64,000 bases of DNA from JAVJRN01 sp040218415 (GTDB taxonomy: Bacteria > Bacteroidota > Bacteroidia > Cytophagales > Cyclobacteriaceae): positions 1 through 64,000 of the forward strand of contig JAVJRN010000029.1 of NCBI GenBank assembly GCA_040218415.1, read 5' to 3'. Within the stretch, counting starts at the first letter, position 1. Every line of letters starts with the position of its first letter. The translations under genes and the position numbers were made by a program. The notes beneath the pieces are model-generated. The model ran no database searches. It had not been told where the DNA came from and was given only the letters and a program-made list of their open reading frames with translations. Shown here piece by piece: positions 33,120-42,511 of the stretch.

Positions 33120-33144
33120 AAGTGGGAGCAATCATCACCTCAAC

Positions 33145-35829
33145 CTACAAATCGTACATCACCTTGAAAACGGCATATCGCTGCTGGATGTCGTAAGCGT
33201 AAGTGCTGATGAGGTTTTCGCTAAAGGAGTCACGGCGAATACTTTGCGTATTGAGCAGGTTGATCCCTTGAATGGTATATTCCCACGGGCTTCCTTTTTT
33301 GCGGTATTTGAGCGCTGAGTCAAAAAGGTCAAATTGGGAACGAGCATTGGCCGTTGCATTTTCATAACTCGTCAATGAATAGCTGTTAATCCAACTGAGG
33401 TCTTCGGTGATTTTCCAGTTGAGTCGTATACCGCTTTCATGGTTGTAAAAGACACTGTTGCCTTGATTGCCTTCATAATAGTTGCCAGTGAAAGTGTGGC
33501 TCAGCTTGATGAAAAGTTTCTTTTTAATGTTGGTAGAAAAGGCGCCCTCGTAGCGTTGCTGTTGGTTGGTGTTGGTATTGATGAGTTCATTGAGCCTATT
33601 GTTCAGTTTACTGTAAGTCCAGCGGCTGTCGAGGGTAAGTCGAAAATTATCAAATCGCTTTGAGAGGTTGAGATAACCTTGTAGTTCCTCGTTGATAGGC
33701 GCCATATTCACGGGAATGTTTCTTCTTTCCCACTGACTCACGGAAATGCTATTTCGGATGTCATCCATTTTTCGCTGGTAGTTTACACCTCCATAAATGT
33801 CGAAAAAGTTGTACATATTGAAATCACGATAATCCACATTAAAACTGTGCATCCAGCTATTTTCCAAATTGGCATTTCCTTGGTTTATAGAATTGTAGCT
33901 GGTAATGAGGAAATTACTGGCCACACTTCTCACATCCATGAAGTTGGTATTCACCTCGTATTTAAAGGACATACTTCGTGAGCTGGTGAATTCGTACTTG
34001 GCATTAAACCCAGGAAGGAACATGGTTCTCTCAAATCCGGTCTCACCGGTAAGTTGGTTGTGACTCACATCATAGTGGTGAAAATTGAGCTGTGGTGTCC
34101 ATGTTAGTTTCTTCCACTTGTTTTTAAAAAGTATCCCGACAAGGAAATCTTCAAAACGAAAATCTACCTGATTGCGAAAAGCGAGACTATCAAAAGGCCG
34201 GGACTCCCCAGCAATTTCTTCAAACAATTGCGCATTGAATTGCTGCTGATTATTGGTGTAGCCGATGCTCAGGTTGACATGATTTTTTCTGTTGAAGATG
34301 TGGTAGTAACTCGCCAAAAGCTCGGTGCTTTCAGAGTCAATCATCCGGTGCTGGCTTAGCCCAAAAGTGGGTGCTGTTTCAAGCGGCAGCAAATCTTCAA
34401 ACGGTCGGCGTGTGGTTCCTAAATTGTATATCGGGTCTTGATGTTCGAAGCTGTGCATGAAAGCAACAGAGGCCACATCTTTTTCACCCAAAGCATAGTA
34501 GGCACTGAGTTTTTGCTCAATAGACCAAGGCGACTGTGTATTACTTCCTGTTATACTGTTGGTTTCACCGCTAACCTCAGATCTGTCTTGCTCAGCATTA
34601 CTTATTTCGGCTAGCCGGCCAAAGATTTGATAGTCGATTTGAAAGTTAGGATTTGGCGTGTATTTGATACCGAGCTTGCTCAACCCAGATTTGCTATTGA
34701 CTGATGAGGAAGAAGTATACACCTCATCGAGGGTCGATTGATCTTGGAGATACGTCCGGTTGGACAAGGAGCCGAAGCGATTGTCCACCATGGAGCCAAT
34801 CGCGAATCCGGTAATCTGCCAGCCATATTTTGGTTTGATACTCATATTGAAAGCCGCTAATTGATTGTCCAACGAGCGTGCCGTATTACGCTCCGCCATG
34901 GGGATTCCCAGCTGGTCGGAGGAAACATTGAAGTTGGAGCCTTTATTTCCCATCATGCTGCCCAGTCCACCAGAAAAGCGGAAATAGTCACTCATGGTAA
35001 AAGCCAATTCGCCAATATTATTGGCATCCGCGATGAGGTTGAGGCTCGTTTTCTCATCGTAATAAAATACGTTGGCATGCCCATAATACCTCCGCTGAGG
35101 ACCGCCTCCGGCAGTTAAGTCTCCAAAAACCATTCGCTTTTTATCACCCTTCAATTGAATATTGAGCGCGAGCGTTTCACTTTCGTTGACGTTTTGTAGC
35201 GGACTGATGTCATTATAATTTTGAAGCACCTGCACTCGGTCTACCACATTTGCAGGGATATTTTTGGTGGCCAGCTTGCTATCTCCATCAAAAAATTCTT
35301 TCCCATCGATCAGCACTTTGTTCACCTTTTTGCCCTGCACCTTTACCTCGCCATTTTCCTCTATTTGAAAGCCGGGCAAGTCTTCCAATACATCTTCTAG
35401 TTTGCGCTCGTCTCCCTGATTAAATGCTTCTACTTTATACACGATGGTATCGCCTCTGAATGTAACAGGCATTTCCGCAACTACTTCTACTGCTCCCAGC
35501 TGTGTAATATCCGAATTGAGCGTAAAGCTGTAGGGTATTTTGTTGCTTTCCGTAGGAGTAATCAGCCGCTCAAAGGGGACATAGCCAATGAAAGTGATTT
35601 TCAACTGATACGTCTTTCCCTGTGCCAATCTCAGTTTGAATTCTCCATTGAGGTTAGTCACTGCAAATCCTGACATTGCCTGCGTGGTTGTATCAATAGC
35701 GAGCGCATTGGCAAATTGCAGGGGCATGCCAAGGCTGTCGCGAGCTTCTCCGTAGAAAAGCACGCTTCCTTGAGCCAAAACTGACCATGAGCAAAGTAAG
35801 ATTATCAAACCTGAAAGGAGGGATTTCAT
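33145..35829 (-). CDS. Outer-membrane beta-barrel receptor, OMP_b-brl_3/TonB-dependent type
   Basis: 894 residues. The signal peptide ends SWSVLAQG. A carboxypeptidase-D regulatory-like domain (about 22-105: GEARDSLGMPLQFANALAID, FKLRLAQGKTYQLKITF) precedes a plug (about 115-215: FRGDTIVYKVEAF, EENGEVKVQGKKVNKVLIDG, NVVDRVQVLQNYNDI), then a long barrel. No TonB box can be assigned. Receptors of this branch lie beside GLPGLI genes, as here (51 bp downstream of the GLPGLI gene, same strand, probable operon). The substrate is unknown. Confidence 0.8.
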   Translation of the reverse strand: MKSLLSGLIILLCSWSVLAQGSVLFYGEARDSLGMPLQFANALAIDTTTQAMSGFAVTNLNGEFKLRLAQGKTYQLKITFIGYVPFERLITPTESNKIPYSFTLNSDITQLGAVEVVAEMPVTFRGDTIVYKVEAFNQGDERKLEDVLEDLPGFQIEENGEVKVQGKKVNKVLIDGKEFFDGDSKLATKNIPANVVDRVQVLQNYNDISPLQNVNESETLALNIQLKGDKKRMVFGDLTAGGGPQRRYYGHANVFYYDEKTSLNLIADANNIGELAFTMSDYFRFSGGLGSMMGNKGSNFNVSSDQLGIPMAERNTARSLDNQLAAFNMSIKPKYGWQITGFAIGSMVDNRFGSLSNRTYLQDQSTLDEVYTSSSSVNSKSGLSKLGIKYTPNPNFQIDYQIFGRLAEISNAEQDRSEVSGETNSITGSNTQSPWSIEQKLSAYYALGEKDVASVAFMHSFEHQDPIYNLGTTRRPFEDLLPLETAPTFGLSQHRMIDSESTELLASYYHIFNRKNHVNLSIGYTNNQQQFNAQLFEEIAGESRPFDSLAFRNQVDFRFEDFLVGILFKNKWKKLTWTPQLNFHHYDVSHNQLTGETGFERTMFLPGFNAKYEFTSSRSMSFKYEVNTNFMDVRSVASNFLITSYNSINQGNANLENSWMHSFNVDYRDFNMYNFFDIYGGVNYQRKMDDIRNSISVSQWERRNIPVNMAPINEELQGYLNLSKRFDNFRLTLDSRWTYSKLNNRLNELINTNTNQQQRYEGAFSTNIKKKLFIKLSHTFTGNYYEGNQGNSVFYNHESGIRLNWKITEDLSWINSYSLTSYENATANARSQFDLFDSALKYRKKGSPWEYTIQGINLLNTQSIRRDSFSENLISTYAYDIQQRYAVFKVMYDL

Positions 35830-35879
35830 AAAAAATGAGTCAAGAGATGAAAAGATGATTTTGGTATCGGCTAAATACT

Positions 35880-36728
35880 TTAGTTACCGATTTTGATGCT
35901 CATTGAATGTTCACCAGAACCGCCAGAGTACTTTTTCATCATTTCCTCGGCAAGTTCATTGTTGATTATTTCAAACTCCTCTTTAGAGACTTTTTTACCT
36001 TTTGTTGGTGCTTTGATATCGAGTTTCTTTTTTGGATTTAATACAACCTTCGTGCAGAGGTAAGTCATTTTACCATCGGTGATCTCAAGAATAAGCCCCG
36101 GCAGTCCCCAATGGTCATCTGGCCCATGTGGCACAGGTATTTGCGGAGAAAACCACGCGGTAATCATGGTAGTATCCATTCTTGATTCCGTAGTTTGGTC
36201 TTCGTTGAACATACTGAGTGTTTTAATTTCTCTTATATGCTGGTAGGTGGCTTCTTGCGAAAGGTATTCGCCTATTTTCTTTGTTTTCCCTGTGAGTACC
36301 CACTTTCGATCTTCCAGCTCATCGACAATCAAAAATTGCTTACTAAATGACTCGGTCTGCTCTATAATTTTCTTGGTCTCAGAGTTTTTATAGGTAATCG
36401 AATTTCCAACGGAGATAGATAGACTCATACCGCCAGCGGATGCGTTGACCATTCCTGCATCTAGCCCTTCGGCTTCCTGCCAAGCAGACTCAGTCAAATT
36501 GAACTTTAACTCGTATTCTTTTTGAAACTGTTTTTTAAGTTGAGCCTTGAGCTGATCTGCCATGCCTGGTGCCATATCTTTTCCCGAAAAGCTGAAGTTG
36601 GACATGTCCTGATCCGATAAGTAAGTGGCTATTCCCTCAAATTGCTGAGCTTTGGCTTGGTTGGCAATAAGAAAGAGGGCCAATGACAGGCCGATGATCA
36701 AGGTAATGATGTGTTTTCTGCGTTCCAT
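35880..36728 (-). CDS. GLPGLI-family periplasmic protein
   Basis: 282 residues. A signal peptide (about 1-27, LSLALFLIANQAKAQ) is followed by a beta-rich domain with the family-naming motif, here HWGLPGLILEITDG (about 205-218). GLPGLI proteins are of unknown function and are genetically linked to OMP_b-brl receptors. It shares its upstream region with the divergent histidine-kinase gene, where three GTTAAC boxes lie, so the two-component system may control this pair. Confidence 0.85.
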   Translation of the reverse strand: MERRKHIITLIIGLSLALFLIANQAKAQQFEGIATYLSDQDMSNFSFSGKDMAPGMADQLKAQLKKQFQKEYELKFNLTESAWQEAEGLDAGMVNASAGGMSLSISVGNSITYKNSETKKIIEQTESFSKQFLIVDELEDRKWVLTGKTKKIGEYLSQEATYQHIREIKTLSMFNEDQTTESRMDTTMITAWFSPQIPVPHGPDDHWGLPGLILEITDGKMTYLCTKVVLNPKKKLDIKAPTKGKKVSKEEFEIINNELAEEMMKKYSGGSGEHSMSIKIGN

Positions 36729-36781
36729 AGTTTTTGTTTTTTTGTGTCTTACAAAACAATACTTACAAGTGCTAAGGGATA

Positions 36782-36807
36782 GTTAACCAGTGTTAACGTG
36801 TGTTAAC
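36782..36807. promoter_or_regulatory. Three GTTAAC boxes at 10-bp spacing (candidate response-regulator operator)
   Basis: GTTAAC occurs at 36782, 36792 and 36802, exactly one helical turn apart, with related spacers (CAGT, GTGT). Tandem direct half-sites with 10-bp period are typical for OmpR-family regulators, and such a regulator is encoded at 38370. The boxes lie between the divergent GLPGLI/receptor and kinase genes and could control both directions. Confidence 0.55.
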
Positions 36808-36846
36808 CAGCTTACAAGAGCCACTCGTAAGCCCTATATTAGCCAT

Positions 36847-38373
36847 GTGATAAAGCAATCCATCAGAAAAATCATTTTTTTAATGTCAGTGACAGTATTC
36901 GTCATACTGGGATCTCAGATCTATCGTACTGTGGGTAATTATCAAACCAATAAACAACGATATATCAATGACGTACAAGTGGCGCTGGATCTGGCGGTAG
37001 AAAAGTATTATGCGGATAAGGCACGTGACGACATATTCGTGATGATGATGAGTGGAAATGACACGGTTTCTGTAAGTCCCTTTAATAGGCACCAATTCTT
37101 TAAAGAGGATAACAAACTAGATAGCATTCTAAAACTAGCGGCAGATACCAATACCGAAAAAACCAACAGTCAAGCTTTTGCTTTCGCATGGTCCAACGAT
37201 ACGAATCAGACATCTCCACCCCAAACACTCAAATCAAAGGCTATTAATAAAAAGCTAGACACCCTGCTCAATGCTAATCGGTTATCGAAGATTCGTGTGT
37301 TCAATGACGCAGAAGATACATCAGCCGAAGAACCTAAGAAGGGGTTCAAAAGCCTCACCAAAAAAGTGATGATTTCCATTAGCGAAGACCTCATAGAGTT
37401 GGGTCAGTTAGATAAAATAGTAGAGGAAGAACTCAAAAGAAAGGGTATTCCTATTGGTTATCAGCTTGCGCATTCGGGACCTGATGGCAACACAACTATG
37501 GGTAAAAGGGAGACTAATTACACCCTATCTACCACCTCGAAGACGACTTATCTTCCAAGAGATGAAACACTACACATGCATTTTGAGAATGCTTCCATGC
37601 TCATTCTGAAAAAAGGATTGATTGACCTTGTGATTTCTCTAGCTATTGTTCTCGCCGTGGTGATTGCGCTTTGGTATCTCTATGGCATCATCAAGGAACA
37701 AAAAGAGCTGGCTTTAATCAAAGATGATTTGATCAGTAATATTACCCATGAATTTAAAACACCCATCGCCACTATTTCTACAGCGATAGAGGCCATTGCT
37801 AATTTCAATGAAGCGAATGACCAAGAAAAGACCAAGCGATATCTTGGGCTTTCTCAAGATCAACTGGCGAAACTAAATTTGATGGTTGAAAAATTGCTGG
37901 AAACTGCCACCATCGATTCTGGAATGATAAAGGTCAACTTGGAAGAAACGGACTTGGTCAAGCTCACCCAAAAAGTAGTAGATAACTATAAAATCATCGC
38001 TGCTAAAAAGTCGATAGCGCTGAGTATTCCTGCTGAAGAGGTGTGGCATAGTGTTGATCCTTTTCATATCGAAAGTGCTTTGTCAAACCTTATCGACAAT
38101 GCCATAAAATACGGTGGGGATCAAATTTCCGTGAGCTTAGACGCTCCAAACCAACGACCTGTCTGGAAAGTGGCTGACAATGGAGGTTTTATAAGAAAAG
38201 AACATAAGGAAAGAATTTTCGAAAAACTCTATCGCATACCACAAGGTAATCAGCACGATGTAAAAGGCTTTGGTATTGGCCTGTATTATACCAAAGCAGT
38301 GGTAGAAAAACACGGAGGTGCTGTGCTGCTGGAAACTCAGAGAAATCTTACCATTTTCACCATTCAACTATGA
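36847..38373 (+). CDS. Sensor histidine kinase
   Basis: 508 residues from the GTG at 36847; the 36790 start would read through the GTTAAC boxes. TM1 is at about 8-27 and TM2 at about 255-278, with a periplasmic sensor domain of about 225 residues between them. The cytoplasmic HisKA motif is DDLISNITHEFKTPIATIS (phospho-His). HATPase_c motifs are NLIDNAIKYG (N box), ADNGGFI (G1) and GFGIGLYYT (G2). It overlaps the regulator start by 4 nt. The signal is unknown; the linked GLPGLI/OMP genes suggest an envelope cue. Confidence 0.9.
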   Translation: MIKQSIRKIIFLMSVTVFVILGSQIYRTVGNYQTNKQRYINDVQVALDLAVEKYYADKARDDIFVMMMSGNDTVSVSPFNRHQFFKEDNKLDSILKLAADTNTEKTNSQAFAFAWSNDTNQTSPPQTLKSKAINKKLDTLLNANRLSKIRVFNDAEDTSAEEPKKGFKSLTKKVMISISEDLIELGQLDKIVEEELKRKGIPIGYQLAHSGPDGNTTMGKRETNYTLSTTSKTTYLPRDETLHMHFENASMLILKKGLIDLVISLAIVLAVVIALWYLYGIIKEQKELALIKDDLISNITHEFKTPIATISTAIEAIANFNEANDQEKTKRYLGLSQDQLAKLNLMVEKLLETATIDSGMIKVNLEETDLVKLTQKVVDNYKIIAAKKSIALSIPAEEVWHSVDPFHIESALSNLIDNAIKYGGDQISVSLDAPNQRPVWKVADNGGFIRKEHKERIFEKLYRIPQGNQHDVKGFGIGLYYTKAVVEKHGGAVLLETQRNLTIFTIQL

Positions 38374-39050
38374 GTAAAACATACAAAATACTCCTTGCAG
38401 AAGATGAAGAAGCGCTCGGAACCATTGTGAAAGAGAGCCTAGAAACCCGCGGCTTTGAAGTGATTTACTGTAACAATGGCGAAGTGGCTAAAGAAATGTA
38501 TGCGAAGGAAAAACCTGAATTGCTCGTGTTGGATGTGATGATGCCGAAAAAGGATGGTTTCACGCTGGTAAAAGAAATCCGAAAGGTAGACCCAAAAATT
38601 CCGATCATATTTCTCACCGCAAAATCGCGCACGGAAGATATTGTAGAAGGATTTGGCTATGGCGCCAACGACTACCTAAAGAAGCCCTTTAGCATGGAAG
38701 AATTGATTGTAAGAATGAAGGCACTTCTGGGAAGAGTTGCAGCGGTAGAACCAGCAGAAAACCTAAACATTGGTAACTACATCTTTGACTTGCCTTCGCA
38801 AATTCTGAAGTTTGGAGAGGAAGAAGAGGTGCTGACTCACCGAGAAGCACAATTGCTTTCGGCACTGTACGAACAAAAAAATGAGCTAACCGACCGCAAA
38901 GAAATTCTTCTCGCACTTTGGGGAAATGATGACTTTTTCAATGCCCGTAGTATGGACGTTTTTATTTCCAAGCTCAGAAAAAAACTCTCCAAAGATCCTA
39001 ACATTAAGATCCTCAATGTGCGGGGATATGGCTATAAGCTGGTGTGCTAG
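38370..39050 (+). CDS. OmpR-family response regulator
   Basis: 226 residues. The receiver domain has the acidic pair AEDEE, phospho-acceptor Asp in LLVLDVMMPKKDG, Thr in FLTAK and Lys in LKKPF. It is followed by a winged helix (about 130-226: LTHREAQLLSALYE, ARSMDVFISKLRKKL, ILNVRGYGYKLVC). It is co-translated with the kinase and is the expected binder of the GTTAAC boxes. Its 3' end and following about 40 bp are partly duplicated at 42699-42758. Confidence 0.9.
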   Translation: MSKTYKILLAEDEEALGTIVKESLETRGFEVIYCNNGEVAKEMYAKEKPELLVLDVMMPKKDGFTLVKEIRKVDPKIPIIFLTAKSRTEDIVEGFGYGANDYLKKPFSMEELIVRMKALLGRVAAVEPAENLNIGNYIFDLPSQILKFGEEEEVLTHREAQLLSALYEQKNELTDRKEILLALWGNDDFFNARSMDVFISKLRKKLSKDPNIKILNVRGYGYKLVC

Positions 39051-39090
39051 GGAATTTAGGAAATGAAGATTCCTTAGTTGAACATGAGCC

Positions 39091-39180
39091 CTATCCCAAG
39101 GCTGCAGCCCACAGACCTGAATCAAAACCAATCAACGCTCACCGAAAGAAAGCCAGTGAGACTCAAGCCATGGGGAAGGG
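39091..39180 (+). repeat. Three-copy direct repeat, copy 1
   Basis: Core AACCAATCAACGCTCACCGA with flanks CACAGACCTGAATC and AGTGAGACTCAAGCCATGG. It lies between the response regulator and the T9SS protein. Copies 2 and 3 are at 40691 and 42512; all are in the same orientation. Confidence 0.75.
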
Positions 39181-39199
39181 TTTATTGGTGATTAAAATC

Positions 39200-40603
39200 T
39201 CATCGCATAAGCTGAACCCAGCCTTTGAGTTTCCCGCTTTTACCATTTACTCCTTCGTACTGCAGGTACCAGTAGTAGGTTCCGGTGGCTGAAGCTCCGC
39301 CATCCCACCACTGTTCTGGTGAAGAAGTCTGATAAACGAGCGCACCTGATCGGTCTATAATTTTTAGCTGAAATGTCTCTATTCGATGGAAGGCTTTAGG
39401 AAGAAATGTGTCATTGACCCCATCTTCATTAGGCGAAAATACATTGGGCATTTCCACTAGAGGATCTGCTACTTTGAGGTAGGACTGAATAAAATTCGGC
39501 AATCCAAGAAGGCAGAAGCCAGGAGTAATTGAAATTCGGGATATCGTAAAATCTGGGTGATCTGCTGGTAGATTAGGCCTATCAATAGCTACCAACTCTT
39601 GCTGATCCACATCTACAGTATAAATTCTTCCATCCGTAGCTTTTTGTAAATTTCCGCCAATAAAAACTTCTTCTACCACTGAACTGAATTCATTATTGAT
39701 GTCAACTTGGTAGATTTTCTGACCGTTGTATAATTCTGGAGCTGATTCACTGATGTACAAATAAGACTCATTCAATGATATCTCCATTCCATAGATCATA
39801 AAGACTTCACTTGGATCATAAGTAGGGACAGTTGTTAGAGCCTTAATGAATTGAAGAGTTCCGCTATTGCAATTGAAGTTGAAAATTTCAGTTCGCAATT
39901 CAGTACTTATATTTAGTGCTAAAATATTTCCATTGCTCGAAACCTTCATCTGACCAATTGTATTTCCATTCGAGCCACCAAATTCATGTATGGAACCCGT
40001 AGCACTAATAACCGGCGTTTCATCCAATCCTTCTTCGCTGACCAGATAGGTATAAAATTCGTCAGATTCCCATTTATGTGTTATTACCCATACGTCCCGC
40101 CCATTTGTATGAAGTACAGCCGTCAGTTTTTCAGTCGTTGGCGTGTAGAGTAGTGCGTTTTTGATGATAACATCTCCAAGGGCTCCACTCTCAGTCATGT
40201 CCACTACGCTGTAATTCAACCCATCAATACCACCTTGAGCAGCAGTAGTAAACACATAATACAAGCGATCACTTCCTGGCTGAGGGACTATGAGCGCGCT
40301 TTGAGTGGAACTAAAGCTACCTTTGAGTCCTTCTCCATTCGGCATTATTTCATGTGCCCGGTTCCATACGGTTTCACCATCGGTATAGAACAATAGATTA
40401 CCAGCTTCATCGCTGATCACTGCACTGCCTTCATCTGTTTTGATCTGTCCATCAGTAAGTACAGATGGATGCCCTTCCGCATCCAAATTATTAAAATCCA
40501 GACCTGCATTTTGACCAAAGTACCAAATATTGGCTCTTTTGGAGGGCTGGGCCATAATAGTGACCCCTAAAACAAAAAAACTCAAAATGAGAAGTCCTCG
40601 CAT
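39200..40603 (-). CDS. T9SS type B secreted protein with propeller-like body
   Basis: 467 residues from the ATG at 40603; the extra 37 residues of the longer ORF lack a signal peptide, while MRGLLILSFFVLGVTIMAQ starts here. The body (about 20-380) contains WYFGQNAGLDFN, TDEGSAVISDEAGNLLFYTD and STQSALIVPQPG, a beta-propeller-like PKD-associated secreted type. The C-terminal about 85 residues (MPNVFSPNEDGVNDTFLP.., FQLKIIDRSGALVYQTS, GTYYWYLQYEG) are a type IX secretion type B (CHU_C) sorting domain. It should be exported across the outer membrane and anchored or released. Confidence 0.8.
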   Translation of the reverse strand: MRGLLILSFFVLGVTIMAQPSKRANIWYFGQNAGLDFNNLDAEGHPSVLTDGQIKTDEGSAVISDEAGNLLFYTDGETVWNRAHEIMPNGEGLKGSFSSTQSALIVPQPGSDRLYYVFTTAAQGGIDGLNYSVVDMTESGALGDVIIKNALLYTPTTEKLTAVLHTNGRDVWVITHKWESDEFYTYLVSEEGLDETPVISATGSIHEFGGSNGNTIGQMKVSSNGNILALNISTELRTEIFNFNCNSGTLQFIKALTTVPTYDPSEVFMIYGMEISLNESYLYISESAPELYNGQKIYQVDINNEFSSVVEEVFIGGNLQKATDGRIYTVDVDQQELVAIDRPNLPADHPDFTISRISITPGFCLLGLPNFIQSYLKVADPLVEMPNVFSPNEDGVNDTFLPKAFHRIETFQLKIIDRSGALVYQTSSPEQWWDGGASATGTYYWYLQYEGVNGKSGKLKGWVQLMR

Positions 40604-40690
40604 ATTGCTCGATGGAAGCGATTCAACGTGATTTTTACACAAATCGAAGATAATGGATTTAAAAATCAAATACGATAAGCATGGAGGGGT

Positions 40691-40758
40691 TAGACCTGAT
40701 TCAAAACCAATCAACGCTCACCGAAAGAAGAGGCTGTGGGACACTGGCCATGGGGAAG
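40691..40758 (+). repeat. Three-copy direct repeat, copy 2
   Basis: Contains AACCAATCAACGCTCACCGA and ends TGGCCATGGGGAAG. The last codons and stop of the overlapping minus-strand ORF (40718-40960) lie inside it, so the repeat has capped that reading frame. Confidence 0.7.
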
Positions 40759-40960
40759 AAGGAGCATATATATTGATAAGACTATCATACATCCTTTCCA
40801 GCACCGTATAGTTACTCTCATCACCATACCACGGGATTTGTTTGTAAGCTGTGGTATCAGGATCAGCGGTATAGCAGTCTTGAGAGTAGGCTGTATTACT
40901 TAAACAGCTCCACGTAATAACCAGTTGTAGGACGATCGCTCTCGTAAATAATTTCTTCAT
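40718..40960 (-). CDS. Short secreted hypothetical, probably truncated by a repeat
   Basis: 80 residues. The signal-like start MKKLFTRAIVLQLVITWSC...AYSQ is followed by DCYTADPDTTAYKQIPWYGD and YTVLERMYDSLINIY, then SSPWPVSHSLFFR encoded by direct-repeat copy 2. The natural C-terminus is probably lost. The first 65 nt overlap the 3' end of the 40896-41399 gene in another frame, which is unusual for two real genes, so a recombination junction is likely. Confidence 0.45.
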   Translation of the reverse strand: MKKLFTRAIVLQLVITWSCLSNTAYSQDCYTADPDTTAYKQIPWYGDESNYTVLERMYDSLINIYAPSSPWPVSHSLFFR

Positions 40961-41399
40961 TGTAGTATAGGTTTAGTTTGGTGAATTCTTTTTCAGAGCA
41001 GTCATTGATGCCCGCTCGGTAGTCTACCCGCAGGGTGTCTATATCAAGTCCTTGTTCAATAAGGTGGAGGTAGTAATATTCCGTAGTGTCCTTTTCTAGA
41101 GGGATTATTGCATCGGATCGTCTATAAGGGCTGAGGACTACCATACCATCTCCGGGTATAGGTCCCGGGTAAATAAGTACCCCATTCGCATCATAGACGA
41201 ATACAGAGTCAAAGTCATACTTGGCTCCAAAACCAAAGAGCGGCTCGTTAGTATCCTTATCGAATAGTATAAAAGAAATTGTGTAAGCATTTTCTAATGT
41301 CTGCGGATCTCCTTTATTATAGCATTTGCAGGATTCTAGGATAGCAACAGTAAGTAGGATTAGAAAAAAAAGAATGATTTTTATGTTCTTCGGTATCAT
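40896..41399 (-). CDS. Small lipoprotein, function unknown
   Basis: 167 residues. The signal peptide ends in the lipobox ILESC (Cys23), giving an exported lipoprotein. The mature part (YTISFILFDKDTNEPLFGFG, ADAIIPLEKDTTEYYYLHL) is beta-rich, resembling immunoglobulin-like lipoproteins without a named family. It ends YYVELFK. It lies in a run of four small exported proteins between copies 2 and 3 of the direct repeat. Confidence 0.6.
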   Translation of the reverse strand: MIPKNIKIILFFLILLTVAILESCKCYNKGDPQTLENAYTISFILFDKDTNEPLFGFGAKYDFDSVFVYDANGVLIYPGPIPGDGMVVLSPYRRSDAIIPLEKDTTEYYYLHLIEQGLDIDTLRVDYRAGINDCSEKEFTKLNLYYNEEIIYESDRPTTGYYVELFK

Positions 41400-41555
41400 A
41401 ATATGAAAGTTAACTAAATAGCGGAATTAAAATAACGACTCTCCATCTGGAGCATCTGACTCACGGGAGACGATCAGAAGTATAGCGAGTGATAAGATGA
41501 ATAAAAGAGAAGCTCTAGAATATGGCATATGATGAAATAGTTTTATCTAAAGTAG

Positions 41556-41849
41556 TTATTTTGATTTTATAATCAAAGAAAGTGGTTTCCTGCTCACCCG
41601 CATGCTATAGAGGGAATTATAGAGAGACTGCCACTGGGTCTCATCCACCCAGTTGATACTACTGATCGTACCATTGTAAGCTTCCACTTCGTTCCAACGA
41701 ACGCCGAATTCTTTGAGTAAGCCAGTAGTAACTTTTGACTTTTGGATATTACCAAATACGTGGTTCATCCGGGTATAGTAGTTGTTTAACTGCGAATACG
41801 CAAGGTGGCTCAACACAGCCAATATGGTAAGACAAGCGATCTTTTTCAT
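41556..41849 (-). CDS. Small secreted protein, possibly an N-terminal fragment
   Basis: 97 residues. The signal peptide is MKKIACLTILAVLSHLAYSQ. The mature part LNNYYTRMNHVFGNIQKSKV and KEFGVRWNEVEAYNGT reads like the beginning of a longer secreted protein; the end (SRKPLSLIIKSK) is unlike the rest. No family is recognised. The 155 bp on its downstream side (41400-41555) contain nothing else. Confidence 0.45.
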   Translation of the reverse strand: MKKIACLTILAVLSHLAYSQLNNYYTRMNHVFGNIQKSKVTTGLLKEFGVRWNEVEAYNGTISSINWVDETQWQSLYNSLYSMRVSRKPLSLIIKSK

Positions 41850-41873
41850 AGCTTTAGTTTTTAGGATATAGAA

Positions 41874-42410
41874 TTATGGAATGTATTGCAAGTCAAAGCG
41901 GCCATCTGTTACTCTGATGGTATCACACTTATACAGAGCTGCATTGAATTCAAATGTCCCTGAAATAATATAGTTTTCAGCATCAAAACTGTTGATATTA
42001 AATTCACCATTTATGATATTTTCTTTTTCATACTGACAGTATGAATCTGGGTAATTAGAAAAATCACTATAGCTACAACTTATATTTAAGGTATCAGAGA
42101 GGTTGAAAGTATTTGTTTCGGATTCAGTTTCGTAAACAGTAAAGCTCACCCCTTCATCAATTCCATTCCTATCAATTCCAGCAGAAACAAACAGTAATTT
42201 CTGTTGATAAAAAGCGGTAATGTTAGAAGTATTCTTTACGACAAAAGCCTTCCCATTCACCAAACACCCAAAAGTATTCTCTCCGGTAGTAGTCAGAGGA
42301 GGGAGCTTCTCTAGCTCAGTGAGGTCGTCATCGTCTTGGGTAAGCCCAAAGTCGCAGGACACGCATAGGCTTAGCGAGAAAAGGAATATTGATAGTAAGT
42401 ACGTTTTCAT
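41874..42410 (-). CDS. DUF6252-like lipoprotein
   Basis: 178 residues. The lipobox LCVSC (Cys19) is followed by an acidic linker. The DUF6252 pattern is LPPLTTTGENTFGCLVNGKA with a closing EFNAALYKCDTIRVTDGRFD. These are small exported beta-rich proteins of unknown function, common in Cytophagales. It is followed by the 41556 gene on the same strand after 24 bp, so the two could be co-transcribed. Confidence 0.75.
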   Translation of the reverse strand: MKTYLLSIFLFSLSLCVSCDFGLTQDDDDLTELEKLPPLTTTGENTFGCLVNGKAFVVKNTSNITAFYQQKLLFVSAGIDRNGIDEGVSFTVYETESETNTFNLSDTLNISCSYSDFSNYPDSYCQYEKENIINGEFNINSFDAENYIISGTFEFNAALYKCDTIRVTDGRFDLQYIP

Positions 42411-42511
42411 AGTTAAGGGTTCTGAACATGCAAGATGGATAAATGATACTTATTTTTATATAATGGTTGGTTTAAGTTAATGTTAACAATGCCCCCACTA
42501 GCTCGAAAGTT

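Noticed and set aside
36790..36846. Longer start of the histidine kinase
   Set aside because: It would translate through the GTTAAC boxes and put a charged tail before the first TM; the GTG at 36847 gives a normal N-terminus.
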